From Shewanella canadensis (lineage in GTDB: Bacteria; Pseudomonadota; Gammaproteobacteria; Enterobacterales; Shewanellaceae): a stretch of 64,000 bases of DNA. Positions 56,643 to 64,000 of the stretch are shown here, piece by piece. The notes beneath the pieces are model-generated. The model searched no databases, was not told the origin of the DNA, and saw only the letters and a program-made list of their open reading frames with translations. How positions within the stretch are numbered: position 1 is the first letter of the stretch; each line of letters opens with the position of its first letter. Made by a program: the position numbers and the translations under genes. The stretch is taken from positions 434,001-498,000 of the forward strand of contig NZ_RXNU01000004.1 in the NCBI RefSeq assembly GCF_003966225.1, written 5' to 3'.

Positions 56643-57993
56643 AGGCAAAATACTCTTGGTTGAGGATGACCATTCGCTCAGGGAAGCCCTATTAGATACG
56701 CTATTGCTGGCACAATATGAGTGCACCGATGTCGGCTCTGCTGAAGAGGCCATCATTAAGCTGAAAGATGAATCATTCGATATGGTGATAAGTGATGTGC
56801 AGATGGAGGGGATTGGAGGCATAGGTTTGCTCAATTACCTTCATCAAAATACTCAAATACCAGTGCTGTTAATGACGGCGTATGCCACCATCGATAATGC
56901 GGTTAATGCGATTAAATTGGGCGCTGTCGATTATCTGGCAAAACCCTTTGCTCCCGAGGTGTTATTAAATCAGGTTTCTCGTTATATGAAGCCTAAACTG
57001 GTACAAGATCAACCCATCGTCGCCGATGACAAGAGTCTTGCGTTACTCAGTTTGGCTCAAAAGGTGGCTGCATCCGATGCTTCCGTGATGATTATGGGGC
57101 CGAGTGGTTCAGGAAAAGAGGTGTTGGCGCGCTATATTCATCAAAACAGCAGTCGCGTCGATGGTCCGTTTGTGGCAATTAATTGTGCCGCGATTCCTGA
57201 GAACATGCTAGAAGCCACTCTTTTTGGTTATGAGAAAGGGGCCTTTACCGGTGCCTATCAGGCTTGCCCCGGAAAATTTGAACAGGCGCAGGGAGGGACA
57301 CTGCTGCTGGATGAAATTTCCGAGATGGAGCTGGGACTACAGGCCAAGCTTTTGCGTGTTCTTCAAGAGCGCGAGGTTGAGCGACTCGGGGGGCGTAAGA
57401 ATATCAAACTGGATGTCAGAGTGCTCGCGACGTCGAATCGTGATCTTAAGTCTCTGGCGAGCTCTGGGGAGTTTCGTGAGGATCTTTATTACCGAATCAA
57501 CGTCTTTCCACTGACATGGCCGGCGTTAAACCAAAGGCCGGCTGATATCTTACCGCTAGCCAGGCACTTACTGTTAAGACATGCCACGTCATCGGGATTA
57601 GCCGAAGTACCTGAGCTCGATGAAGGTGCTTCAAGGCGCTTATTGACACACCGCTGGCCCGGCAATGTCAGAGAGTTAGATAATGTGATCCAACGAGCCT
57701 TGATACTTCAAAGCGGCACGGTTATCAGCGTTAATGACCTCATAATAGACTCACAGGATGGATTGCTTAATCAGGATACATTCGATATCGCGCAAAATAT
57801 TGAACCTAAGCCTGCCGAACTCGATGGGCTCGGGGATGAGCTAAAGGCCCAAGAGCACGTCATTATTCTCGAGACGCTGACTCAATGTCAGGGAAGTCGT
57901 AAGCTTGTCGCCGAAAAGTTAGGAATAAGTGCAAGAACCCTCAGGTATAAGATGGCCAAAATGCGGGATATGGGAATACAGATCCCGGCTTAA
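56635..57993 (+). CDS. flrC: Flagellar response regulator FlrC (NtrC family)
   Basis: Phosphorylated by FlrB, it activates sigma-54 promoters of hook, rod and related genes. The 452 residues include a receiver (about 1-120) with acidic pair LVEDD, phospho-Asp in MVISDVQMEG and Lys in YLAKPF; an AAA+ domain with Walker A MGPSGSGKEVLARYIHQ, the GAFTGA loop and Walker B LLLDEISEME; and a Fis-type HTH (KLVAEKLGISARTLRYKMAK). The start overlaps flrB (ATG at 56635). Confidence 0.96.
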   Translation: MSEGKILLVEDDHSLREALLDTLLLAQYECTDVGSAEEAIIKLKDESFDMVISDVQMEGIGGIGLLNYLHQNTQIPVLLMTAYATIDNAVNAIKLGAVDYLAKPFAPEVLLNQVSRYMKPKLVQDQPIVADDKSLALLSLAQKVAASDASVMIMGPSGSGKEVLARYIHQNSSRVDGPFVAINCAAIPENMLEATLFGYEKGAFTGAYQACPGKFEQAQGGTLLLDEISEMELGLQAKLLRVLQEREVERLGGRKNIKLDVRVLATSNRDLKSLASSGEFREDLYYRINVFPLTWPALNQRPADILPLARHLLLRHATSSGLAEVPELDEGASRRLLTHRWPGNVRELDNVIQRALILQSGTVISVNDLIIDSQDGLLNQDTFDIAQNIEPKPAELDGLGDELKAQEHVIILETLTQCQGSRKLVAEKLGISARTLRYKMAKMRDMGIQIPA

Positions 57994-58223
57994 AAGCTAA
58001 GAATGACGCCCTGCGGGCTACTAGGACGCTCGCAGGCTCACTGCTAGGACGGACTTCGTCCTGATAGGTTCTAGCAAAGCAAAAGCACAAGCTTGTATTG
58101 GTTAGGTTTTAAGTTCATTTTCCCCAACCTAGAACCTAGGAGAAGCAGCGCGACGCCCTCGAAGTGACGAAGTCACGTCCTAGCAGCGTAGCGCTCTTCT
58201 TAGCTCCCCCCTTCTGTTTAACT
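57994..58223. other. flrC-fliE gap with degenerate repeats
   Basis: No gene is supported. The segment holds TAGGACGCTCGCAGGCTCACT (about 58020-58040), shared with the cheR-flgB gap, an inverted AGGACGGACTTCGTCCT (about 58046-58062), GTGACGAAGTCAC (about 58162-58174) and CTAG-rich words (CCTAGAACCTAGGAG at about 58130). It looks like an accumulation of small dispersed repeats. Confidence 0.5.
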
Positions 58224-58239
58224 TGGCAAACTTATTGCA
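58224..58239 (+). promoter_or_regulatory. Sigma-54 promoter of the fliE operon
   Basis: TGGCAAACTTATTGCA with GG at 58225-58226 and GC at 58237-58238, exactly 10 bp apart; 77 bp before fliE. Confidence 0.87.
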
Positions 58240-58315
58240 TCATCATAACTATCTGTAATTTTCGTCAACTATTCGTCACTTTATATTCAAGAAGGACGGC
58301 GATAGGGAGCATGTT

Positions 58316-58648
58316 ATGCAAATCGGTGCCAATTCATTACTGCAAGAGATGCAGTCACTAAGCGGTGAAATTCCTGCTGGCGGCATTAATACCCAAATTA
58401 CCAGACAGGTTAATAATACCTCCGGCAGTAATTTTGGTGAGCTCCTTTCTCAAGCCGTGGGCAGTGTGGGTGAACTTCAAGCCAACTCAGCTTCTATGGC
58501 TAGTCGGCTGGATATGGGGGATACAAGCGTGACTTTATCCGATACCGTCATCGCCAGAGAGAAAGCGAGTGTTGCTTTTGAGGCAACGGTTCAAGTTCGA
58601 AACAAGTTTGTCGAAGCTTATAAACAAATTATGAGTATGCCTGTATAA
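58316..58648 (+). CDS. fliE: Flagellar hook-basal body complex protein FliE
   Basis: Links the MS ring to the proximal rod. The 110 residues carry the C-terminal FliE helix-turn region (MDMGDTSVTLSDTVIAREKA-like segment, VAFEATVQVRNKFVEAYKQI then MSMPV). Normal length. First gene of fliEFGHI behind a sigma-54 promoter. Confidence 0.96.
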   Translation: MQIGANSLLQEMQSLSGEIPAGGINTQITRQVNNTSGSNFGELLSQAVGSVGELQANSASMASRLDMGDTSVTLSDTVIAREKASVAFEATVQVRNKFVEAYKQIMSMPV

Positions 58649-58712
58649 TTTCGGGTAATCGAAATTTGAGTTAATACTAAAAAATTATGGATAGAACAAG
58701 CAGGTATCTATT

Positions 58713-60434
58713 GTGAGTACTGATATGGTTGTAGGTACAAATTCCACATTGGCAAGCGATGGCATTGCAGGTGGTGTACAAGAAGAAAACAAGTCTGGCG
58801 GTATCGGCTCTTTTGGTGGAGTCGATATGTTACGACAGGTGACCATGATCCTTGCACTTGCAATCTGTCTTGCGCTTGCTGTATTTGTCATGTTGTGGGC
58901 ACAGGAACCCGAATACAGACCCTTGGGTAAAATGTCTACTCAAGAGATGATCCAAGTTTTGGATGTACTCGATAAGAATAAGATCAAGTATGAGATAGAT
59001 GTCGATGTCGTGAAGGTACCCGAAGACAAGTATCAAGATGTAAAGTTGATGCTGAGTCGCGAAGGTGTTGACAGCGCTACCAGTCGCGGCGATTACCTGA
59101 GTCAAGACAGTGGTTTCGGCGTCAGCCAAAGAATGGAGCAGGCCAGACTCAAGCATAGTCAAGAGTTAAACTTGGCCAGAGCCATCGAAGAATTAAGAAA
59201 CGTGACCCGCGCAAAAGTAATTTTAGCGATTCCTAAAGAAAATGTATTTGCACGTAATCGCTCTAAGCCTAGTGCTACGGTTGTGATTAATGCTCGCCGT
59301 GGAAGTCTCGGTCAGGAAGAAGTTGATTCAATTGTTGATATTGTGGCATCTGCAGTTCAAGGACTAGAGCCCACACGTGTGACAGTGACAGATTCTAATG
59401 GCAGATTACTTAACTCCGGCAGCCAGGATGCGGTTTCGGCTCGTGCTCGTCGCGAACAAGAGTTGGTTCAACAAAAAGAGTCAGAATATCGAAACAAAGT
59501 AGAATCGATACTGATGCCAATCTTGGGGCCAGAGAACTTTACCTCTCAAGTCGATGTTAGCATGGACTTTACTTCAGTTGAGCAGACGGCTAAGCGATAT
59601 AATCCTGACCTGCCAGCGCTTCGTAGTGAGATGACCGTCGAAAATAATTCGAACGGTGCCACCACTGGTGGCATTCCTGGAGCCTTGTCTAACCAACCTC
59701 CCATGGAAGCCAATATTCCACAAGAAGCGTTAAATAATCAGGCCGGCGCCGAGTCTAATTCATCTTCTGGCTCATCTCATAGGGAAGCGACCCGAAACTT
59801 CGAACTCGATACGACTATCAGCCATACAAGGCAGCAGATTGGTGTGGTGAGACGAGTCAGTGTCTCTGTAGCCGTCGATTTTAAGTCCGGCAGTGTCGGT
59901 GAAGATGGTCAAGTCAATCGTGTGCCAAGAACCGAACAGGAATTATCAAATATCCGTCGCTTACTCGAAGGTGCAGTGGGCTTCACTACCCAGCGAGGTG
60001 ACATAATCGAAGTTGTTACCGTTCCCTTTATGGATCAGTTGATCGAGGAGGTCCCCGCCCCCGAATTGTGGGAGCAACCATGGTTTTGGCGTGCAATTAA
60101 GCTAGCCCTGGGTGGCATTGTTATCTTGGTGCTTATTCTTGCGGTTGTCAGACCCATGTTAAAACGACTCATCTATCCCGATAGTGTTAAATTGCCGGAT
60201 GAGCCAAGGTTTGGTGATGAACTGGCCGAGATTGAAGATCAATATGCTTCAGATACATTAGGTATGTTGAACAGGCCAGAAGCTGAATACAGTTACGCCG
60301 ACGATGGCTCAATTTTGATACCTGATCTTCACAAAGATGATGATATGATTAAAGCAATTAGGGCACTGGTGGCAAATGAGCCTGAACTGTCGACACAAGT
60401 CGTAAAGGGTTGGTTACAAGACAATGAGCAATGA
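58713..60434 (+). CDS. fliF: Flagellar MS-ring protein FliF
   Basis: Inner-membrane ring on which the motor and export gate assemble. The 573 residues have two transmembrane helices (about 46-66 and about 462-482) around a periplasmic part with the ring-building motif YEIDVDVVKVPEDKYQDVKL and GFGVSQRMEQARLKHSQELN. The C-terminal cytoplasmic tail (RALVANEPELSTQVVKGWL) binds FliG. GTG start is used; an ATG four codons later is possible. It overlaps fliG by 11 bp. Confidence 0.97.
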   Translation: MSTDMVVGTNSTLASDGIAGGVQEENKSGGIGSFGGVDMLRQVTMILALAICLALAVFVMLWAQEPEYRPLGKMSTQEMIQVLDVLDKNKIKYEIDVDVVKVPEDKYQDVKLMLSREGVDSATSRGDYLSQDSGFGVSQRMEQARLKHSQELNLARAIEELRNVTRAKVILAIPKENVFARNRSKPSATVVINARRGSLGQEEVDSIVDIVASAVQGLEPTRVTVTDSNGRLLNSGSQDAVSARARREQELVQQKESEYRNKVESILMPILGPENFTSQVDVSMDFTSVEQTAKRYNPDLPALRSEMTVENNSNGATTGGIPGALSNQPPMEANIPQEALNNQAGAESNSSSGSSHREATRNFELDTTISHTRQQIGVVRRVSVSVAVDFKSGSVGEDGQVNRVPRTEQELSNIRRLLEGAVGFTTQRGDIIEVVTVPFMDQLIEEVPAPELWEQPWFWRAIKLALGGIVILVLILAVVRPMLKRLIYPDSVKLPDEPRFGDELAEIEDQYASDTLGMLNRPEAEYSYADDGSILIPDLHKDDDMIKAIRALVANEPELSTQVVKGWLQDNEQ

Positions 60435-61473
60435 TAACGAGAATCAAGTTAAGCCCAAAGGTGGCAGTTTTAGTGTCGATGATCTTTCCGGTACTGAAAA
60501 AACGGCCATCTTATTGCTGAGCTTAAGCGAAGCCGATGCGGCTTCAATTTTGAAACATCTTGAACCTAAACAAGTTCAGAAAGTGGGCATGGCAATGGCT
60601 GCGATGCAAGATTTTGGTCAAGAAAAAGTCATTGCTGTTCATCAGCTATTTTTGGATGAAGTTCAGAAGTACTCCTCAATTGGTTTTAACAGTGAGGAGT
60701 TCGTCCGTAAGGCGTTGACTGCGGCATTGGGCGAAGACAAGGCCGGTAATCTGATTGAACAGATCATCATGGGCAGCGGCGCTAAAGGCCTCGAATCGCT
60801 TAAGTGGATGGATGCACGTCAAGTTGCCACCATCATCCAGAATGAGCACCCCCAGATCCAAACCATTGTTCTCTCGTACCTGGAACCGGATCAGGCCGCC
60901 GAAATTTTTGCTCAGTCGCCGGAAAATACCCGTCTCGATCTGATGATGCGAATCGCGAATTTGGAAGAGGTGCAACCGGCCGCGCTACAAGAGTTGAACG
61001 ATATTATGGAGAAGCAGTTTGCAGGCCAGGGCGGTGCTCAAGCCGCCAAGATGGGTGGATTGAAAGCGGCTGCTAACATCATGAACTATCTCGATACCGG
61101 TGTTGAGAGCCAGCTGATGGAGACCATGAGAGAGTCGGATGAAGAGATGGCTCAGCAGATACAAGATTTGATGTTTGTCTTCGAGAATCTCATCGATGTT
61201 GATGACATAGGTATTCAGACTCTTCTGCGTGAAATCCAGCAGGACGTGTTAATGAAGGCGCTTAAAGGCGCAGATGATCCGCTTAAGGATAAGATTTTAG
61301 GCAATATGTCTAAGCGCGCTGCAGAGCTACTGCGCGATGATCTTGAGGCTATGGGGCCAATCAGAATTAGTGAAGTCGAAGTGGCTCAAAAAGAGATCCT
61401 CTCTATCGCACGACGTCTGAGTGACAGCGGGGAAATTATGTTAGGCGGCAGTGGTGGTGAAGAGTTCTTATAA
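60424..61473 (+). CDS. fliG: Flagellar motor switch protein FliG
   Basis: C-ring component that contacts MS ring and stators and generates torque. The 349 residues include the N-terminal domain (LSGTEKTAILLLSLSEADAA), the EHPQIQTIVLSYL motif and the C-terminal torque domain with the charged helix DVLMKALKGADDPLKDKILG then NMSKRAAELLRDDLEAMGPI. Overlaps fliF by 11 bp and shares its stop base with the fliH start (TAATG). Confidence 0.98.
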   Translation: MSNDNENQVKPKGGSFSVDDLSGTEKTAILLLSLSEADAASILKHLEPKQVQKVGMAMAAMQDFGQEKVIAVHQLFLDEVQKYSSIGFNSEEFVRKALTAALGEDKAGNLIEQIIMGSGAKGLESLKWMDARQVATIIQNEHPQIQTIVLSYLEPDQAAEIFAQSPENTRLDLMMRIANLEEVQPAALQELNDIMEKQFAGQGGAQAAKMGGLKAAANIMNYLDTGVESQLMETMRESDEEMAQQIQDLMFVFENLIDVDDIGIQTLLREIQQDVLMKALKGADDPLKDKILGNMSKRAAELLRDDLEAMGPIRISEVEVAQKEILSIARRLSDSGEIMLGGSGGEEFL

Positions 61474-62477
61474 TGAAACCAAATAGCCCCGATAAGCCCG
61501 ATGAAGATAATAAACCTGAGTCTGAAATGGACTTCAGTCATTGGCAAATTCCCGATGTGACCCAAGTCGCCCCCGATGATGTATCAAATTTGTTCGGACG
61601 CAAGGCTGCTCACCATGAACACGTCGAAGAAACTGAGGCTTTTTCCCCTCCCACGCTCAGTGAAATTGAAGATATCCGAAAACAAGCAGAGCAGGATGGG
61701 TTCACTGAAGGAAAGGGTGAGGGTTACAAAGCGGGCATAGAGAGTGGTCGTTTGGAAGGGATGAAACAGGGACATAGTGAAGGGTTTGAGCAAGGCCAGG
61801 AGCAAGGCTATCAGGAGGGCGTCGAACAAGCTAAAGTGTTAATCAATCGGTTTGAATCCTTATTGTCTCAATTTGAAAAGCCGATGCAGCTGCTCGACAA
61901 CGAAATAGAGCTGGAGCTCGTTCAATTGACGATGAAGTTGTCGAAAGCCGTGGTTGGACATGAACTAAAAACCCACCCTGAACATATTCTTTCGGCATTA
62001 AGGTTGGGGGTCGACTCTTTACCGATAAAGGAGCAAGGCATTAATATTCGTCTGCATCCTGATGATTATCAGCTCGTTCAAGAGCTATATAGCGTTAATC
62101 AGTTAGAGAAAAATCGTTGGGAGCTGGAAGCCGAACCGAGTTTGAGCCCCGGTGACTGTGTCATTCATAGCCAGCGAAGTAGCGTAGATATGCGTCTTGA
62201 TACACGGATTAACTCGGTTCTTGAGGAGTTAGAGGGTCACCAGCAACATCTGGCTCAAACTATTGATCAGCAAAAGCAGGAGTTAGACTCTGTGGCTAAT
62301 GTTGCCGTTCCCTCTTCGGCAGCTGTGCCAGAACATAACTCAAATAACTCAGAGCAGCAAATTCAGCCAGATAGCCACCCGCAGCAGGTCAGCATGGATA
62401 ACCCCGGTAACACTGATGCGCTGTCAGGTGAGGATTCCAGAGATGAGTCACCTTCCGGAGACCCGGATGAGCAATAA
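61473..62477 (+). CDS. fliH: Flagellar assembly protein FliH
   Basis: Stator-like regulator of the export ATPase FliI. The 334 residues have a disordered acidic N-terminus, a run of Gly-x3-Gly-type helical repeats (about 75-120: EGKGEGYKAGIESGRLEGMK then GHSEGFEQGQ), a conserved C-terminal domain (LVQLTMKLSKAVVGHEL; WELEAEPSLSPGDCVI), and an extra about 85-residue Gln/Ser/Asp-rich tail. The tail makes it longer than E. coli FliH (228). Start coupled to the fliG stop. Confidence 0.94.
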   Translation: MKPNSPDKPDEDNKPESEMDFSHWQIPDVTQVAPDDVSNLFGRKAAHHEHVEETEAFSPPTLSEIEDIRKQAEQDGFTEGKGEGYKAGIESGRLEGMKQGHSEGFEQGQEQGYQEGVEQAKVLINRFESLLSQFEKPMQLLDNEIELELVQLTMKLSKAVVGHELKTHPEHILSALRLGVDSLPIKEQGINIRLHPDDYQLVQELYSVNQLEKNRWELEAEPSLSPGDCVIHSQRSSVDMRLDTRINSVLEELEGHQQHLAQTIDQQKQELDSVANVAVPSSAAVPEHNSNNSEQQIQPDSHPQQVSMDNPGNTDALSGEDSRDESPSGDPDEQ

Positions 62478-62597
62478 GTATCGGTGGGTGGATATTTACC
62501 CGATAATGACTCGAGTTAATACTATCCACCTTCATACTATCCACCTGTAGCCAGTAGCTTAACAACCCCAGTATTCAATGAATAGGCGAAGAACATC
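62478..62597. other. fliH-fliI gap with short direct repeat
   Basis: A 120-bp break inside an otherwise tight operon. It contains ATACTATCCACCT twice (about 62519 and 62535) and GGTGGATA (about 62490) inverted relative to them. No promoter or terminator was recognised. Confidence 0.4.
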
Positions 62598-63938
62598 ATG
62601 CGCAGCCGCCAAAACCAACTACTCAGCAAAATTAAGCATCAATCAATCAAGGTGCATCCCTTCGTCGCGGAGGCGAGCGGCCAGTTGGTCCGTGTTGTGG
62701 GTCTCACGCTCGAGGCCACTGGTTGTCGTGCACCGATAGGAAGCCTGTGTAGCATTGAAACCTTAGCCGGTGATCTGGTTGCAGAGGTGATAGGCTTCGA
62801 TGGTGAACTGCTTTATCTGATGCCAATCGAAGAGCTACGAGGTGTATTGCCAGGGGCTAAAGTTACTCCTCTAGGTGAGCAAACGGGTCTGAATGTGGGG
62901 ATGTCACTTCTTGGCAGAGTACTCGATGGTAGTGGCCATCCTCTCGATGGGCTAGGCCGGTTACAAACCGAGCAAAGAGCCCCGAGGCATTCACAAGTGA
63001 TTAACCCGTTATCGCGAAGGGCCATCACAGAGCCGCTGGATGTGGGGGTAAGGGCTATCAATGCCATGCTAACCGTGGGTAAAGGGCAACGTATGGGGCT
63101 TTTTGCCGGTTCTGGTGTGGGTAAGAGTGTGCTACTTGGCATGATGACGAGAGGGACGACCGCCGATGTGATTGTTGTTGGCCTGGTGGGGGAGCGTGGA
63201 CGAGAAGTTAAAGAGTTTATTGAAGACATTCTAGGTGAAGAGGGGCGTGCCCGTTCGGTTGTTGTCGCAGCGCCTGCAGATACGTCACCCTTGATGCGCC
63301 TACGAGCCTGCGAAACTTCCACAAGAATAGCCGAATATTTCAGAGACCTGGGTTATAACGTACTTTTACTGATGGACAGCTTGACTCGTTACGCTCAGGC
63401 GCAGCGTGAGGTTGCGCTAGCCGTCGGTGAGCCGCCGGCTACCAAGGGATATCCTCCATCGGTATTCGCCAAGTTACCTAAACTCGTTGAACGTGCCGGA
63501 AATGGCGGGCCTGGTCAAGGCTCTATCACTGCTTTTTATACGGTACTGACTGAAGGCGATGATCTGCAAGATCCCATTGCCGATGCGGCCAGAGCGATTC
63601 TCGATGGTCATATTGTGTTATCCCGTAGTTTAGCCGATTCAGGCCATTATCCAGCGATCGATATTGAAGCCTCTATCAGTCGTGTAGCCCCTATGGTGAT
63701 AAGCCCTGAACACCTAGAGTCGATGCGTTGTGTCAAGCATGTATATTCCTTGTTTCAGCAGAATAAAGACCTCATCTCTATCGGTGCCTATACTCAAGGA
63801 AGCGATCCGAGAATAGATAATGCTATCCGCTTGCAACCGGCGATGAATGCCTTTTTACGACAAACTATGAAAGAGACGCTCAGCTTCGATAGCAGTGCGC
63901 TAATGCTCTCTCAATTGGGTGCGCAGTGTAAGGTATGA
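62598..63938 (+). CDS. fliI: Flagellum-specific ATP synthase FliI
   Basis: ATPase of the flagellar type III export apparatus, related to F1 beta. The 446 residues have Walker [18 protein letters not shown] (about residue 170), Walker [16 protein letters not shown], and [20 protein letters not shown], all typical. It lacks a signal peptide. fliJ should follow beyond the window. Confidence 0.98.
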   Translation: MRSRQNQLLSKIKHQSIKVHPFVAEASGQLVRVVGLTLEATGCRAPIGSLCSIETLAGDLVAEVIGFDGELLYLMPIEELRGVLPGAKVTPLGEQTGLNVGMSLLGRVLDGSGHPLDGLGRLQTEQRAPRHSQVINPLSRRAITEPLDVGVRAINAMLTVGKGQRMGLFAGSGVGKSVLLGMMTRGTTADVIVVGLVGERGREVKEFIEDILGEEGRARSVVVAAPADTSPLMRLRACETSTRIAEYFRDLGYNVLLLMDSLTRYAQAQREVALAVGEPPATKGYPPSVFAKLPKLVERAGNGGPGQGSITAFYTVLTEGDDLQDPIADAARAILDGHIVLSRSLADSGHYPAIDIEASISRVAPMVISPEHLESMRCVKHVYSLFQQNKDLISIGAYTQGSDPRIDNAIRLQPAMNAFLRQTMKETLSFDSSALMLSQLGAQCKV

Positions 63939-63945
63939 ATGAGTT

Positions 63946-63972
63946 TCTAGGTCCTAGGCACTAGGACCTAGA
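63946..63972. repeat. Perfect CTAG-rich inverted repeat after fliI
   Basis: TCTAGGTCCTAG at 63946-63957 and its exact complement CTAGGACCTAGA at 63961-63972, separated by 3 bases, just 8 bp after the fliI stop. It belongs to a loose family of CTAGGAAC/CTAGGACC words also found near 33598, 55396 and 58130. It could form a strong hairpin inside the fli transcript. Confidence 0.8.
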
Positions 63973-64000
63973 GTCTAGAACCTTCTCTTATTCCAGGAAT

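Noticed and set aside
62813..63322. 169-codon antisense ORF in fliI
   Set aside because: Low-complexity Ser/Pro/Thr/Arg translation opposite a strongly conserved gene; a shadow.

Overview
This 64 kb window reads as chromosome of a marine gammaproteobacterium, most likely a Shewanella species. The basis is gene content and order: purL next to mltF, cydABX, and a polar-flagellum region with flgT/flgO/flgP (H-ring genes of Vibrio and Shewanella), flrABC, two short tandem flagellin genes, and a flagellin-glycan cluster with a maf gene. The assignment rests on family recognition from the sequence alone; no search was run.

Layout. 1-13.2 kb: end of tadA, mltF (minus), purL (plus), a 1.3 kb gap holding a Fur-box-bearing small transcription unit (minus), the cytochrome bd operon cydABX with an upstream FNR-type site, an array of inverted-pair REP repeats, and a Cache-type chemoreceptor (minus). 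13.3-20 kb: a membrane fusion protein / RND efflux pump pair (minus) with a divergent TetR regulator and two near-identical operators, then a chalcone-isomerase-like periplasmic protein and a DUF2947 protein. The pump genes are separated by an unusual tandem array of 58-bp units, each carrying a start site and a tiny overlapping ORF. 20-28.5 kb: a flagellin-glycan island: maf (minus), divergent pseB-pseF-reductase-neuB/pseI-glycosyltransferase (plus), a pseudaminic-acid-type methylase (minus), the decayed remnant of a second maf gene, and tRNA-Arg(CCU). 28.7-37.4 kb: flgT, a GSCFA protein with two SGNH-like domains, flgOP, flgN, flgM, flgA, cheV and cheR, with a second copy of the cheR 3' end just downstream. 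37.7-64 kb: flgBCDE, flgFGHI, flgJKL, two flagellins, flaG, fliD, a fliT-like gene, fliS, flrA, flrB-flrC and fliEFGHI; the window ends just after fliI.

Regulation. Twelve -24/-12 (sigma-54) promoter matches with exact GG-N10-GC spacing were found by eye, in front of maf, pseB, flgT, the GSCFA gene, flgO, flgA, flgB, flgE, flgF, flgJ, flrB and fliE. Two sigma-28 promoters with exact 11-nt spacing lie in front of flgM and the second flagellin. This fits the FlrA -> FlrBC/sigma-54 -> FliA/sigma-28 cascade and places the glycan cluster and the uncharacterised GSCFA gene inside the flagellar regulon.

Main points for a second look: the 58-bp start-site array ahead of the RND pump gene; a glycan cluster that pairs PseB, PseF and a NeuB/PseI-type synthase with an RmlD-like reductase but shows no PseC, PseH or PseG; the sigma-54-driven GSCFA double-SGNH protein; a Fur-box small transcript encoding a 25-residue peptide; the maf remnant; and the duplicated, mostly synonymously diverged cheR tail.
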